Positions 46,387 to 56,084 are shown, counted from the first letter of the stretch. The stretch: DNA of 64,000 nt from Dyadobacter alkalitolerans DSM 23607 (GCF_000428845.1 NZ_AUAS01000002.1:496001-560000); one strand, 5' to 3'. Notes: generated by a model not told the origin, from the sequence alone. A program made the numbers and translations.

Positions 46387-49259
46387 TCATTCAACCATCA
46401 TCTTCCGGGTTTCAGAACCATTGTCGGTTTCAAATTTCAGCAAATACATCCCTGCTGGCATTGGGCTTAGGACAAATCCGGTGTCTGTGCGCCCGATAAC
46501 CTTTATGCCGATATTCCTGCCTTTCAAATCCAGGACCTGAATGTTACTAACCTTGCTGCCTGACTGGACTGTAACCGTTGTGCCTGCGCTGACCGGGTTA
46601 GGATATACGTATTTTTGCAAATCTTTTTCATCAGCCTGCAAACTTACCACGCGGCTGAATGCGTGGCTCCCGTCAACATCCACAGCACGAAGCCGATAAT
46701 AGACAACCGATGCCAGGGCGGCAAATGTTGTATCTGTGAACGAATACCTATGCGCTTCTATTCCATTTCCGGCTGCTCGAACCGTTCCAACCGCATTGTA
46801 ACTTTTACCGTCAACGCTTCTTTCAATATCAAAATGCGAAGAATTTACTTCATCGGTTGTTCTCCATTTTAATAAGGCGCTTCGTTCCGCCTTCTCAGCT
46901 GTAAAGCTGACCAGATGCACAGGCAAAGCCGTTTCATTCACATTACTATGCACGAAGAATCCCGAAAAGCCCGTCACATGAAAGCTCACTTCCCAGCGCT
47001 TTGCCATATCATTCCAAACAATGTCTTCATTCTCAGGATTGATTAGCAGCACGGCAGGCCCGTTGCCTGTCCAGCCGGTATAAGTGTCGGGAAAGCCATA
47101 TTCGCTTGTTCCGTGATTTTGCGTGACACGAATGTTGTGAATGCCATCGCTATCCGCTGGACCGGTTGGCAAAGCCGGTGCGCTTTCTCTGTTGTTATTA
47201 AAATCGTCAAAATCGGATTGTGCATAGAACAATGTAACGCGCCCGGTTGCTGTGTTGGCATTGGCAGCGGGAGTAATATCATAATAGCGCCTTACATAAG
47301 GCTGACCGGCAGAAGGGGCCGATTGTGCAACATATACTTTGCGCTGACAGCACCACTCACGGCCGTGCCTGCTGACGATGGCGCTATTATGCCGATTTCG
47401 CCACAATCGTTTGCAAATGTGACCGGAGCTCCGGCAATTGTTTCCGTCACTTCCGAGTGATCGTCCGCCAAGTGATCATCAGCCAGTGAACCGCTGTTCA
47501 CAATCACATAAAAGTTACCTGCACTATATCCTACCAGCGAATAATCATATACATTATTTTCAGTAACAAGAAATGTCCACCCCCCATTAGTGGCTGTGCC
47601 CAGGATGCTGTTACATAATTTCGCAACTCCTGACGAGGCTGCCTGCCCGGTAAAAGGAGTAAATGCCCCTGCATTGTAATTGTCTCCATTATTCCATTGA
47701 AATGCACTTACAAAATAATGCTTACTACCCCAACCTATGATCACAGTACTAAAATTATACGCCGGGGACCCGACCACCGAGTTGGAAACGCTCACGGGGC
47801 CAGTTATTCCCGTATTTCCATCGCCCCAGGTCACTGCGCCAATATAATTATCGGCAACGCTTTTCCAATACATGCTTGATACCACATAATTCCCGTTGCC
47901 TAGTTGCCGGGTATCGAATCCAACCTTATCGTCTTCCGTTAATCCTACCAGTGAATTGGAAGCGCTTACCTCACCCGTGAGCGCGTTAGTCCCACTGCAC
48001 CAGGTCACAGCACCTGCATCCTTTACTGGACCATTATCCCAGTTAGAGCTTGTAACCACATAGTTCCCGTTGGCAAGTGGAATTACATAGCCTACCCCAT
48101 CGTCCTGCGATGATCCTACCAGTGAATTGGAAGCACTCACAACACCGGTCATTCCAGTAGTTCCGTTGGCCAATGTGGCAGCTCCCGCAGCATTGACTTC
48201 GCCATTGCTCCAGCCAAAACTCGAGACAACATAATTACCGTTGGTCAAAGCAGTTATAAAGGTCCCCACGGCATCACCATGTGTGGCGCCCACCAGCGAA
48301 TTTGACGTGTTCACAGTCCCTGTCAGACCCGTAGCACCATTCACCCACGTCGCGGCCCCCACTCTTACTTCTGGTGCAATCTGCCAGGCAGCACTTCCAA
48401 CAACGTAGTTACCATTACTTAAAGCGACAACATTGCCTATAAGGTCACCCGTTGTCGAACCCACCAGCGAGTTGGAAGCCGAGATAATGCCTGTCAGTCC
48501 CTTGGTAGCGTCTACCCATACTACGGCACCAACATCTCTTACGGGCCCATTATCCCAATATGCACTAGCAACCACGTAGTTTCCATTGGTAAGTGCGGTT
48601 ATTCCACCTAGGTAACGATATGCTTCCGTTCCTACCAGTGAATTAGCAATATTCACTTCTCCCGTTACTCCGGTAACACCGTTTCCCCAAGTTATTGCTC
48701 CTGCATCGCCCAAAGGACCATTGTCCCAGGTTTCACTTCTGACCACGTAATTTCCGTTAGCAAGGGCAAGGACTTGAATGCCCACTTGGTCATTAGCACT
48801 TGAACCCACAAGAGAATTGGACACAGTTACCGCACCGGTTAATCCTGTTGTGCCACTGGCCAAAGTTACCGCTCCTGCATTGCTCGCAGAACCATTACTC
48901 CAAAACGGACTGTTTATGACGAAATTTCCATTAGTTAATGCCGTCACTCCAAGAATTCCCACATGGTCATTCGCCTTACTGCCTGTCAGGATGCTGATCA
49001 GTTTATGGGTTGCACCGTTATAAAGATACACCGCAGCAACCTGAGGAATTGCTCCGTTGCTCCAGTCCGGATCTGTTACGACATAATTTCCATTGGTTAA
49101 TACCGTGATTTTGGAACCAAAACTTCCGCTGCCGGGAGGACCGGCAACTTGTGTTCTCTGAGCCGTCGATACGCTGATATTGATAAATAGCAGGAAAAGG
49201 ACCTGAATTATCCATATGCCCATTTGAGGCTTATAATTCGCTTGTAGCTGTGTATACAT
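46387..49259 (-). pseudogene. Large secreted repeat protein with type IX secretion sorting domain, frameshifted
   Basis: The 5' part (49259 to 47292) is 655 aa: signal sequence, then ~58-residue repeats with motifs LTNGNYVV, W-x-NG and ASNSLVGS. It ends in a false tail after VSGAVSAK. The 3' part in the next frame (to 46387) continues VYVAQSAPSAGQPYVRRYYD and carries a fibronectin/T9SS-like C-terminal end: VYPNPVSAGTTVTVQSGSKV and MPAGMYLLKFETDNG. Inserting one base in the AAA run at 47338-47340 joins them into one protein of ~957 aa with a normal Por-type sorting signal, which would carry it across the outer membrane. The role is unknown; it could be an adhesin-like cell-surface protein. Confidence 0.8.
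47760..49000 (-). repeat. Coding tandem repeats, period about 171-174 bp
   Basis: Seven to eight imperfect copies of a ~57-58 residue unit. Each holds a form of LTNGNYVV, then W-x-NG, AGAVTW, TG-x-TG, and ASNSLVGS-x-x-D-x-VG. The recurring DNA motif near ACCAGTGAATTGGAAGC occurs at roughly 47770, 47947, 48118, 48291, 48461, 48635 and 48807, with slight drift. Confidence 0.8.
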
Positions 49260-49669
49260 GTCTTAAAGTTTTTGATACAATGAGAACAAATTATACTTTT
49301 TTCAGATTTTATTTAACAATTTTAAGTTTAGAATTAAACATACTTATTAAAAGGTCGATTTGAGCCGTGGATAGGCATAGTGTCTGGCGCGAGGTGCCTT
49401 GCCGCAAAAAATCCATTCGTAATGATGGATCATAATTTAAACCGGACCGCCTGCCCATTCTTCGTTTTCAAGGCGAATATATGGCTCCGGCCAAGACTGA
49501 CTGAATAGATATGCAGGTTTGGCAGACAACGGATTTTTAGGATATATGCGCACTTCTACGTCAAAATGAAAATTCTTTTCAGAAGGAAGGATGTCAACGC
49601 AAAAATCCCGGCAAATGCCGGGATTTTTGCACATCATCTACTCAAACTTAAATCCTGGAAAAATACATT
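49260..49669. other. 410-bp gene-free stretch
   Basis: AT-rich upstream region of the repeat protein in the left half. A short open frame at 49437-49637 on the minus strand would run through the terminator hairpin and lacks family features, so it is not called. The right end holds the terminator of the hydrolase gene. Confidence 0.6.
49601..49628. terminator. Intrinsic terminator of the serine-hydrolase-like gene
   Basis: TCCCGGCA, two or three bases, TGCCGGGA (49606-49623) forms a perfect 8-bp GC-rich stem with A-rich left flank and TTTTT right flank, so it can stop transcription on either strand. It lies 42 bp past the stop of the leftward hydrolase-like gene. Confidence 0.8.
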
Positions 49670-50881
49670 CTATTTTTCCAATGATTTTTCAAACCTTTTT
49701 GCGATTTCTACCGGATGATTAACTGTTACAGATATTGGAGAATTTGCAAATAGGGCTACCTGAGCTTTGCCAAAATCCATAATTATTGTATTGCATCTAT
49801 ATCCTAAGCCGGTTTTATAATAGTACTTCCCAATTGTACCATTAAGTGCACCGTCAAAGCCAAAAAGCTTGTTTTTCATTAGGTGAAGATCGGCAGCGCT
49901 TACTACTTTTAACTGAGAGACCGCAGACTGAAGGTGAGCAAACTGAGATGCGCTCATGTACAATCCCGTTGCACCAGCATTGGCAGAGACAACAGCTTTA
50001 TCTATTCCTGCGGCGGTTCCTTTTATTTCTAAATATCCTTGTGTCGATAGGTGCGGCTGCATATAACCTCCGTCACCCCACGCTTGCCAGTCGATTAAAC
50101 TTGCTTGTTTAATTCCGGCCGGAAGAAATACATTTTCATAAACAATTTTCCGAAATTCCGCTGCATAAATGTTAAAGTTTAACGGAGCCTGATTAAGTAC
50201 TTTCAACAGCGTTGAATTACCCTTCTTACTCTTTTCAACAGCGTCAACATAAGGAGTGATAATCCCTAATAGTATATAATTGATATCGTTAACTTTGCGC
50301 AAACTGGTATTGACCTCACCTTTAACAGAAGCCATAATTGATTGTTCCGTTCCGCCATTAACCAAACCTGTTTGGTGAGACAGTAAATGCTCAAAGTTTA
50401 ATGATTTGAATCCTGGGCTTGGCTCCCACCCCTTTGGTAAGTAAGGCCACACTTTTGTTTGTAACGAAAGATTATATCGTTTAAGGATTTTAAGAACCGC
50501 AAGCGCTGTAACATATTGTGTTGCCTGAAGTGATTCCTGCTGCACCAAGGCGCCATGCTGCTTCTCGCCACCTGCTTCAAAGGCTTTGCGGGCAAACCCC
50601 TCACCACCATTTCCTACAAAAAATTCTTCTCCATTGGACATAATTGAATAGCCGAAACCAACATTCTGGTCTTCCATGTATCTTTCAATTTCTTCGGCGA
50701 AGGTAAACGCATTGAACTGCGTTGGCTGGCCAATAATAAGCTTCGCATTCGCATCATCGCTCAGCTCCTGCTTTTCCACTGCGCTCTCCTGTAAGATCTG
50801 CTCTTCATTGCAAGCACTTACAAACAAAACTGAGCTAAAAATAAGGTAGCTAGATACTGATTTCAAAAGTTGTGTTTTCAT
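49670..50881 (-). CDS. Serine-hydrolase (beta-lactamase class C) fold protein lacking catalytic motifs
   Basis: 403 aa, lipoprotein signal ending FVSAC (Cys24). The class C beta-lactamase layout is clear: VGFGYSIMSNGEEFF, then VTALAVLKILKRYNLSLQTK and VWPYLPKGW, followed by NFEHLLSHQTGLVNGG. But where active members have the S-x-x-K nucleophile motif this one reads LQATQYVTA, and where they have Y-x-N it reads VNDINYILLG; neither Ser/Lys nor Tyr/Asn is in place. It therefore looks like a non-catalytic member, possibly a binding or scaffolding lipoprotein. The frame is intact and length normal, so it is not an ordinary pseudogene. Terminator present downstream. Confidence 0.8.
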   Translation of the reverse strand: MKTQLLKSVSSYLIFSSVLFVSACNEEQILQESAVEKQELSDDANAKLIIGQPTQFNAFTFAEEIERYMEDQNVGFGYSIMSNGEEFFVGNGGEGFARKAFEAGGEKQHGALVQQESLQATQYVTALAVLKILKRYNLSLQTKVWPYLPKGWEPSPGFKSLNFEHLLSHQTGLVNGGTEQSIMASVKGEVNTSLRKVNDINYILLGIITPYVDAVEKSKKGNSTLLKVLNQAPLNFNIYAAEFRKIVYENVFLPAGIKQASLIDWQAWGDGGYMQPHLSTQGYLEIKGTAAGIDKAVVSANAGATGLYMSASQFAHLQSAVSQLKVVSAADLHLMKNKLFGFDGALNGTIGKYYYKTGLGYRCNTIIMDFGKAQVALFANSPISVTVNHPVEIAKRFEKSLEK

Positions 50882-51045
50882 TTTTTAAAGATTTGTATAA
50901 ATGATTTTTTCATCGCGGTGCTCTTACACTTTGATCGCAACAAAGGTCGGGAGACGTAAAGAGCCAAGCTTTTAACTTATGTTAATAAGTATAAAAAAGT
51001 ATAAAATCTGAAATCACAACAATCTATTCTTATTCCTTGGAAAAC

Positions 51046-51180
51046 TCACTTAGAGACGAACAATGCAATCCGGACAGTGTTTGGTTCAGCGGGGAGTTTG
51101 ATTGTGGCTGATTGAGGCGAGTCGGCAAAAAGCATTAAGACCACCGCCAGGCTCAGCAAGCTTTTCAACTTCAATAGCAT
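51046..51180 (-). CDS. Short ORF with signal peptide, 44 aa (possible gene remnant)
   Basis: Starts MLLKLKSLLSLAVVLMLFAD, a good signal peptide, then ATIKLPAEPNTVRIALFVSK and a stop. It begins 17 bp after the TPR remnant on the same strand. The mature part is only ~20 residues, which is more like the 5' end of a lost gene than a whole one. Confidence 0.3.
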   Translation of the reverse strand: MLLKLKSLLSLAVVLMLFADSPQSATIKLPAEPNTVRIALFVSK

Positions 51181-51197
51181 GGTAATTCCGCTGCAAA

Positions 51198-51815
51198 TTA
51201 CAGCGGGTACAAAGACTTTTCTCCTTGTTTGATCACTTCGCTCAGTTGTGCTGCAAGTTCTTTTGCTTTGCCGAGATCCCCTTTTTTCTGATATACTTTG
51301 TAAAGTCCCCAAAGAGCATTTGCGCTGTTGGGACGTTTTTTGGCCAGGTCTTCATATGCCTGGATCGCCAGATCGTATTTCCCGGCCTTCAAATAAACCT
51401 CCCCCAGGCTGATCAGCACGGGCCTGGCGTATGAGGGCGGTTCGCTGTAACCGAGGTCATGTTCCTTTTTTTCTGCGATTTTAAGCAGACGAATCGCTTC
51501 CCCATTATTATTTTCAAGGCTTTGGATCAAACCCTGCAATTCCAGTGATGCCACATTCAGGTCGCCCAGCCTTCGCGATGCTATCGCGTCGTTGGCCGGA
51601 GATTGGTTGCCGTTGCGGTACAAATGCGCGTCGAGAGCGTCGGAATATTTTTTGGCTTCTTCGGCTTTGCCTCTTTTTACGGCGTCCATTCCCATTGCAA
51701 AAAGATACAGGCCGTCCTTATATGCAATGGCCTTTGTGGTAAAGATGCTGTCTTTGTCGTTGATCAGTTGCAGGCGGTCAGCAGCTTTTTTGTAATAGCC
51801 AAAACAGAGCTCCAT
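51198..51815 (-). pseudogene. C-terminal remnant of a tetratricopeptide-repeat protein
   Basis: 205 aa from an ATG at 51815 (MELCFGYYKKAADRL). It carries a helical region and a clear TPR pair near the end (ISLGEVYLKAGKYDLAIQAY, then RPNSANALWGLYKVYQKKGD). It matches from memory the last third of ~550-aa TPR proteins, which carry an H-rich N-terminal half not found here or in the 300 bp upstream. The frame extends 20 codons above the ATG without homology. It could be a true short protein, but truncation is more likely. Confidence 0.5.
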
Positions 51816-51875
51816 CTTGGCAGGGACAACAATCCCCTGGTAAAAAAAGCGACCTTCATAGTTTGAAATACACAT

Positions 51876-52190
51876 GGCCCGCTCATTTTACTTAATGCCA
51901 AAAAGAGTTTAAGATACCCGGCGAAGACCAAAATACCCACTTATTAAAATGGAATTGGAATTTCATTAGAACGAAATTAGACCAACGTTTGGTGACTATC
52001 GGTGACTCGTTTCCAGTGCCTAAATTTTTGGTATTATATCGTAAATGTGATGTACAACATAAAGAAAGTGATGGTTTTGGAACGATTTTAGAGAATTGGC
52101 CCTTGCGTGTTTTCGTTATTAATCCGGCTCAGTGATGTACTGTCCTTTACAGAAACCGTAAACAGCCGTCTCTATTACATTTGCATATTA
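51876..52190. other. 315-bp gene-free stretch upstream of the exporter operon
   Basis: No convincing gene or hairpin. It holds a TACATTTG -7-like box at 52176-52183. Remnants of the missing TPR gene N-terminus were looked for and not seen. Confidence 0.6.
52176..52183 (+). promoter_or_regulatory. -7-like box (TACATTTG) just before the exporter operon
   Basis: TACATTTG matches TAnnTTTG and ends 7 bases before the ATG at 52191. If used, the transcript would begin at or next to the ATG, giving a leaderless mRNA. An upstream -33 TTTG at the usual distance is not clear. Confidence 0.35.
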
Positions 52191-53195
52191 ATGGGTAAAA
52201 AATTTAAGGTCGAAGTGCCAACCCCCTGGCAAAGGCTCATGGGAATGCTTTATGTCGAACGTTCGACAATCAATTACATATTTATTTACGCCATCCTGAT
52301 CGGCTTGATCGGACTAACACTTCCACTCGGGACAACGGCAGTTTTCAACCTGCTTTCCAATGGTGCATTATACAGTTCGACATACGTGCTGATCGGCGTT
52401 GTCCTGATCGGAATCATAGTCGGCGGGATTTTGCTCATCGGGCAGCTGACGTTGGTGGAACTCATCGAGCAAAAAATATTTACGAAAGCCACGCTCGAAT
52501 TTGCTTACAGATTTCCGCGGATCAAAAAATCGGAATTGGAGGGTGAAAGTCCGCCGGAACTGGTAAATCGATTTTTTGATGTAATTACCATTCAAAAGGG
52601 ACTGACAAAACTTCTTGTTGATATTGTAGCAGCGGGTGTTCAGATCGCGCTGTCTGCGATTTTGCTTTCATTCTATCACCCCATATTTATGACTTTCGGA
52701 CTGTTGACAGTGATGGCTACCATTCTGGTACTTTTCCTGTATTACAAAAGAGGCGTCCAAACCAGCATTGAGGAGTCGCATTACAAGTACGAGGTGGTGG
52801 CTTACCTGGAATCTGTGGCGGGTGACCTCGACCTTTACCGCGGACAACCCGACAAGATGAGACAGGTGATTGTGAATACCGACCGCATTACAGCGGATTA
52901 TTTACAGGCAAGAAACGATCACTTTTGGGTGCTTCGCAAATTTTTTGCCAGCTCGGTCATCCTGAGAACCTTGCTGATGGGCGGTTTGCTTTTTTTAGGA
53001 TCTTATTATGTTGTGCAAAGACAAATGACACTCGGGCAGTTTGTTGCCGCGGAAGTAATCATTGTACAGATCAGCTACGCCATTGAGAAATTTATGACCA
53101 GTTTGGATACCATTTTTGATATGGTGACCGGAAGCGAGAAAATTGCCGCGGTGACTGATCTGGAATTGGTAGAAAGTGAGGTGCACCATGGCTAG
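52191..53195 (+). CDS. ABC transporter transmembrane-domain protein without ATPase domain
   Basis: 334 aa from the ATG at 52191 (MGKKFKVEVPTPWQRLMG). Six helices in the ABC type I exporter pattern, beginning IFIYAILIGLIGLTLPLGTT, and with GVVLIGIIVGGILLIGQLTL and the late LRTLLMGGLLFLGSYYV. It ends at EKIAAVTDLELVE, exactly where a nucleotide-binding domain would begin in HlyB/LapB-type proteins (~560-700 aa). No Walker A or B motif and no separate ATPase gene is nearby. The stop overlaps the start of hlyD by 8 bases, so the short form looks like the natural end, not decay. First gene of a three-gene type I secretion-like operon. Confidence 0.82.
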   Translation: MGKKFKVEVPTPWQRLMGMLYVERSTINYIFIYAILIGLIGLTLPLGTTAVFNLLSNGALYSSTYVLIGVVLIGIIVGGILLIGQLTLVELIEQKIFTKATLEFAYRFPRIKKSELEGESPPELVNRFFDVITIQKGLTKLLVDIVAAGVQIALSAILLSFYHPIFMTFGLLTVMATILVLFLYYKRGVQTSIEESHYKYEVVAYLESVAGDLDLYRGQPDKMRQVIVNTDRITADYLQARNDHFWVLRKFFASSVILRTLLMGGLLFLGSYYVVQRQMTLGQFVAAEVIIVQISYAIEKFMTSLDTIFDMVTGSEKIAAVTDLELVESEVHHG

Positions 53196-54567
53196 ATATG
53201 GTATTGACGTCACCAGCCGGGTTGATTGGGAGGAACTCGGCGTGCTCTCCGACAAGCAGATTTTGAAAACGCGCGGGCCAAGATTGCTCGGCCGCGTTAT
53301 GCTGATACTCCTGTTTCTATTCCTCATTGTGCTCTTTCTGCCCTGGCGGCAGACGATCCCGGGGCGTGGCACCGTGACCGCATTGACCCCGGAAGACCGG
53401 CCGCAAACAGTTCAGAACCAAATCGGTGGCCGCATTGAGCGTTGGGCCGTTCGCGAGGGGCAGCAGGTCCAGAAAGGAGATACGATACTGGTGCTTTCAG
53501 AAACAAGTCAATCTTACTTTGATCCGAATTTGCCTCAGCGTTTGCAGGAACAACTGAGAGCAAAAGAAGGATCCGAAATTGCTGCAGCCCAAAAAATGGA
53601 TGCTACCAACGATCAAATCGATGCCATGACAAATGGCCTGAAATTTCAGCTAACGGCGGCAGAAAATAAAGTAGACCAGGCTGTCAATTACGTGCAGGCA
53701 GACAGCGCCGACCTCGTGGCAATCCAGAAATTTTATGAAATCAGTAAATCCCGGCTCGAACGTTACGAAGCGGGTTATCGGAACGGCCTTTTTTCACTGA
53801 CCGACATAGAAAGCCGCCGTTTAAAGTTACAGGAGGATAATGCCAAAGTGGTAAGCCAGGTCAACAAGCTGAATAACTCGCAGCAGTCGCTCCTGAATGC
53901 GCGCATTGAACTGGATAACATTCGCGCCAAATACATGGAATCCGTTGCCAAAGCACGTTCCGATTTAAGTTCTGCATTGTCTAGCCGGGTGAGTGCGCAG
54001 GGAGAAATAGCAAAGCTGCAGAATGAGATTTCAAACATTAACATTCGGCGTGGGCTATATGTAGTGCGTGCCCCGCAGAGTGGTTTTGTTGTAAAAACAC
54101 TGAAAGCCGGAATTGGTGAGAACATCAAGGAAGGCGAATCCATCGCCACGCTGCAACCCTCGAAACCGAGCGTAGCAGTGGAAATATATGTGGATGCCAT
54201 GGACGTGCCGCTAATCCTGGACAGTAGCGAGGTTCGCCTTCAATTCGAAGGGTGGCCTTCCGTGCAATTTGCAGGCTGGCCATCGGTGGCGGTGGGCACA
54301 TTTGCCGGCAAAGTGACGGTTATAGACCTGGTAAGTAGCAATAATGGTAAATATCGCATTCTGGTAACCCCTTCAAATCCGGCACCTTACAACGACGAGC
54401 CATGGCCGAAACAGCTGCGACAGGGTTCTGGCGTGTACGGGAGGGTGATCTTGCGTTCAGTGCCTATATGGTACGAAATATGGCGATTACTGAATGGCTT
54501 CCCGCCAAGTCTGGAAAATGAGCCCGATAAAGCAGATGGTGGTGGAAAAAAGGATAAAGCGAACTAA
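53188..54567 (+). CDS. HlyD-family periplasmic adaptor (membrane fusion protein)
   Basis: 459 aa from the ATG at 53188 (MARYGIDVTSRVDWEE). One membrane helix near residues 36-55 (MLILLFLFLIVLFLPW). The biotinyl-lipoyl-like domain starts GGRIERWAVREGQQVQKGDT and is completed late by VVRAPQSGFVVKTLKAGIG; between them ~180 residues are coiled coil (LFSLTDIESRRLKLQED and long K/E/Q helices). Adaptors of this group link an inner membrane ABC exporter to a TolC channel. The neighbours are just those. Confidence 0.92.
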   Translation: MARYGIDVTSRVDWEELGVLSDKQILKTRGPRLLGRVMLILLFLFLIVLFLPWRQTIPGRGTVTALTPEDRPQTVQNQIGGRIERWAVREGQQVQKGDTILVLSETSQSYFDPNLPQRLQEQLRAKEGSEIAAAQKMDATNDQIDAMTNGLKFQLTAAENKVDQAVNYVQADSADLVAIQKFYEISKSRLERYEAGYRNGLFSLTDIESRRLKLQEDNAKVVSQVNKLNNSQQSLLNARIELDNIRAKYMESVAKARSDLSSALSSRVSAQGEIAKLQNEISNINIRRGLYVVRAPQSGFVVKTLKAGIGENIKEGESIATLQPSKPSVAVEIYVDAMDVPLILDSSEVRLQFEGWPSVQFAGWPSVAVGTFAGKVTVIDLVSSNNGKYRILVTPSNPAPYNDEPWPKQLRQGSGVYGRVILRSVPIWYEIWRLLNGFPPSLENEPDKADGGGKKDKAN

Positions 54568-54568
54568 A

Positions 54569-56017
54569 ATGAACATGACAATAAGACGGGGCATCCTTGC
54601 CCTCTGGCTATGCCTCTTGCTGTTTGTCCAGAGTGTGTTTGCAAGCGTAGCATCTGTCCCCGACTCTACAAAAAGTTTTTCGATAGCAGACCTGCGTGAG
54701 CTAGTGATGCAGAACAATCCGGTCGTTAAACAAGCCGGGTTACTGAGCGCTGCCGCACGGGCGAGGGTAATCCAGGCGCTTGGCAGTTTTGACCCAAACC
54801 TTAAAGCGTCATTCGACCAGAAGCAATTTGGTGGAAAAAATTACTATAACCATTGGACAAGTGAATTAAAAGTGCCTCTGTGGCTTGCAGGAGCTGATTT
54901 AAAGATCGGGTTCGACAGAAATGTGGGCAGTTACACAAATCCGGAAACTACCACGCCGCTGACAGGTCTGGGTGGCGTGGGCATTAGTGTGCCGATCGGC
55001 CAGGGGCTGCTGATTGATGCTCGGCGAAATACCCTGCGTCAATCGCGCGTCATGGTGGAATATGCCGAAGCAGAAAGGGTCAATGAGATCAACAAAGTTT
55101 GGTTTCAGGCCGTGAAAGATTACTGGAACTGGTTTTATGCGCATCAGCAATACCAGCTCATCCGTCGTGGCGTTGAGCTGGCAACCACGCGCTACACTGC
55201 CACGCGTAATCAGGCATTACTGGGCGAAAAGCCTGCTATTGACTCCGTAGAAGCATTTATTACGGTGCAGGAAAGATCGATCCAACTGGCTAAAATTGAA
55301 ATCGAGATCCAGAATTCCAGATTGGTTCTTTCCAATCACATCTGGGACGAAAAAGGAAATCCGCTCGAATTGCCGGAAGACGCCGTTCCCGTCAACGCCG
55401 ACTCTGCTGTAGCTATTGTATCGGCCTCCCACCTCGATGATTTGCTGAACCGTGCCGAAGACAACCACCCCAAGCTTCAAATGCTTCGCAATAAGGGGGT
55501 CCAGCTCGCTATTGAACGCAATTATCTGCGTGAAATGCTGAAACCAAAACTCAATGTCAGCGGCTCGCTGCTGACCACACGCAGGGATTTCAATTCTTAC
55601 GTGCCTGATTATTACGACGTTGGCTGGAACAATTATAAAGTAGGTTTTGATTTCTCGTTCCCGCTGTTCCTGCGCTCGGCAAGAGGTAAACTGAATGAGA
55701 TCAGAGTGAAGCAAATGGACCTGAACCTCGATGTTCAAAACGAAGCACGAACCATTCAAACCAACATCCGCAGCTCGTTCAACAACCTGAAAGCATACCA
55801 GACGCAACTCAGTATCCAGACGCAAAGCATTGTTAATCAAAAATTTCTGGTTCGCGGTGAACTTCAAAAATTTGATCTCGGTGAAAGCACATTATTTCTA
55901 ATCAACAGCCGCGAATCCAAGCTCATCGACATGATGATAAAACAAGCAGAACTCGTAACCAAATACCAGCAAGCCCTAGCGGACCTCTACTACGAAGCCG
56001 GGGTAAACCAGGATTGA
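54569..56017 (+). CDS. TolC-family outer membrane channel
   Basis: 482 aa from the ATG at 54569, one base after the hlyD stop. The signal peptide is at about residues 6-25 (LALWLCLLLFVQSVFAS). The OEP repeats show the pattern ELVMQNNPVVKQAGLLSAAA near residue 50 and NHPKLQMLRNKGVQLAIERN near 310, and the C-terminal part ends VTKYQQALADLYYEAG. Length matches the family. It provides the outer membrane exit of the three-gene system. Confidence 0.9.
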   Translation: MNMTIRRGILALWLCLLLFVQSVFASVASVPDSTKSFSIADLRELVMQNNPVVKQAGLLSAAARARVIQALGSFDPNLKASFDQKQFGGKNYYNHWTSELKVPLWLAGADLKIGFDRNVGSYTNPETTTPLTGLGGVGISVPIGQGLLIDARRNTLRQSRVMVEYAEAERVNEINKVWFQAVKDYWNWFYAHQQYQLIRRGVELATTRYTATRNQALLGEKPAIDSVEAFITVQERSIQLAKIEIEIQNSRLVLSNHIWDEKGNPLELPEDAVPVNADSAVAIVSASHLDDLLNRAEDNHPKLQMLRNKGVQLAIERNYLREMLKPKLNVSGSLLTTRRDFNSYVPDYYDVGWNNYKVGFDFSFPLFLRSARGKLNEIRVKQMDLNLDVQNEARTIQTNIRSSFNNLKAYQTQLSIQTQSIVNQKFLVRGELQKFDLGESTLFLINSRESKLIDMMIKQAELVTKYQQALADLYYEAGVNQD

Positions 56018-56084
56018 TTGGGCTAGAGTTAGCAGCGTGGTGTGTTGAACCGGCGTCGTGGCATACCTGCTATTGTTCGAATGC

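Noticed and set aside
49437..49637. 66-aa reading frame on the minus strand
   Set aside because: It runs through the terminator hairpin at its own 5' end and has no signal or family pattern; probably chance. It may be revisited if relatives keep the PLSAKPAYLF segment.
51046..51312. 88-aa frame containing the small signal-peptide ORF
   Set aside because: Its first 44 residues overlap the TPR gene in another frame and are basic and unlike a protein; only the inner ATG at 51180 gives a sensible start.
55217..55867. 216-aa frame opposite tolC
   Set aside because: Antisense to the channel gene; no signal peptide or motif.
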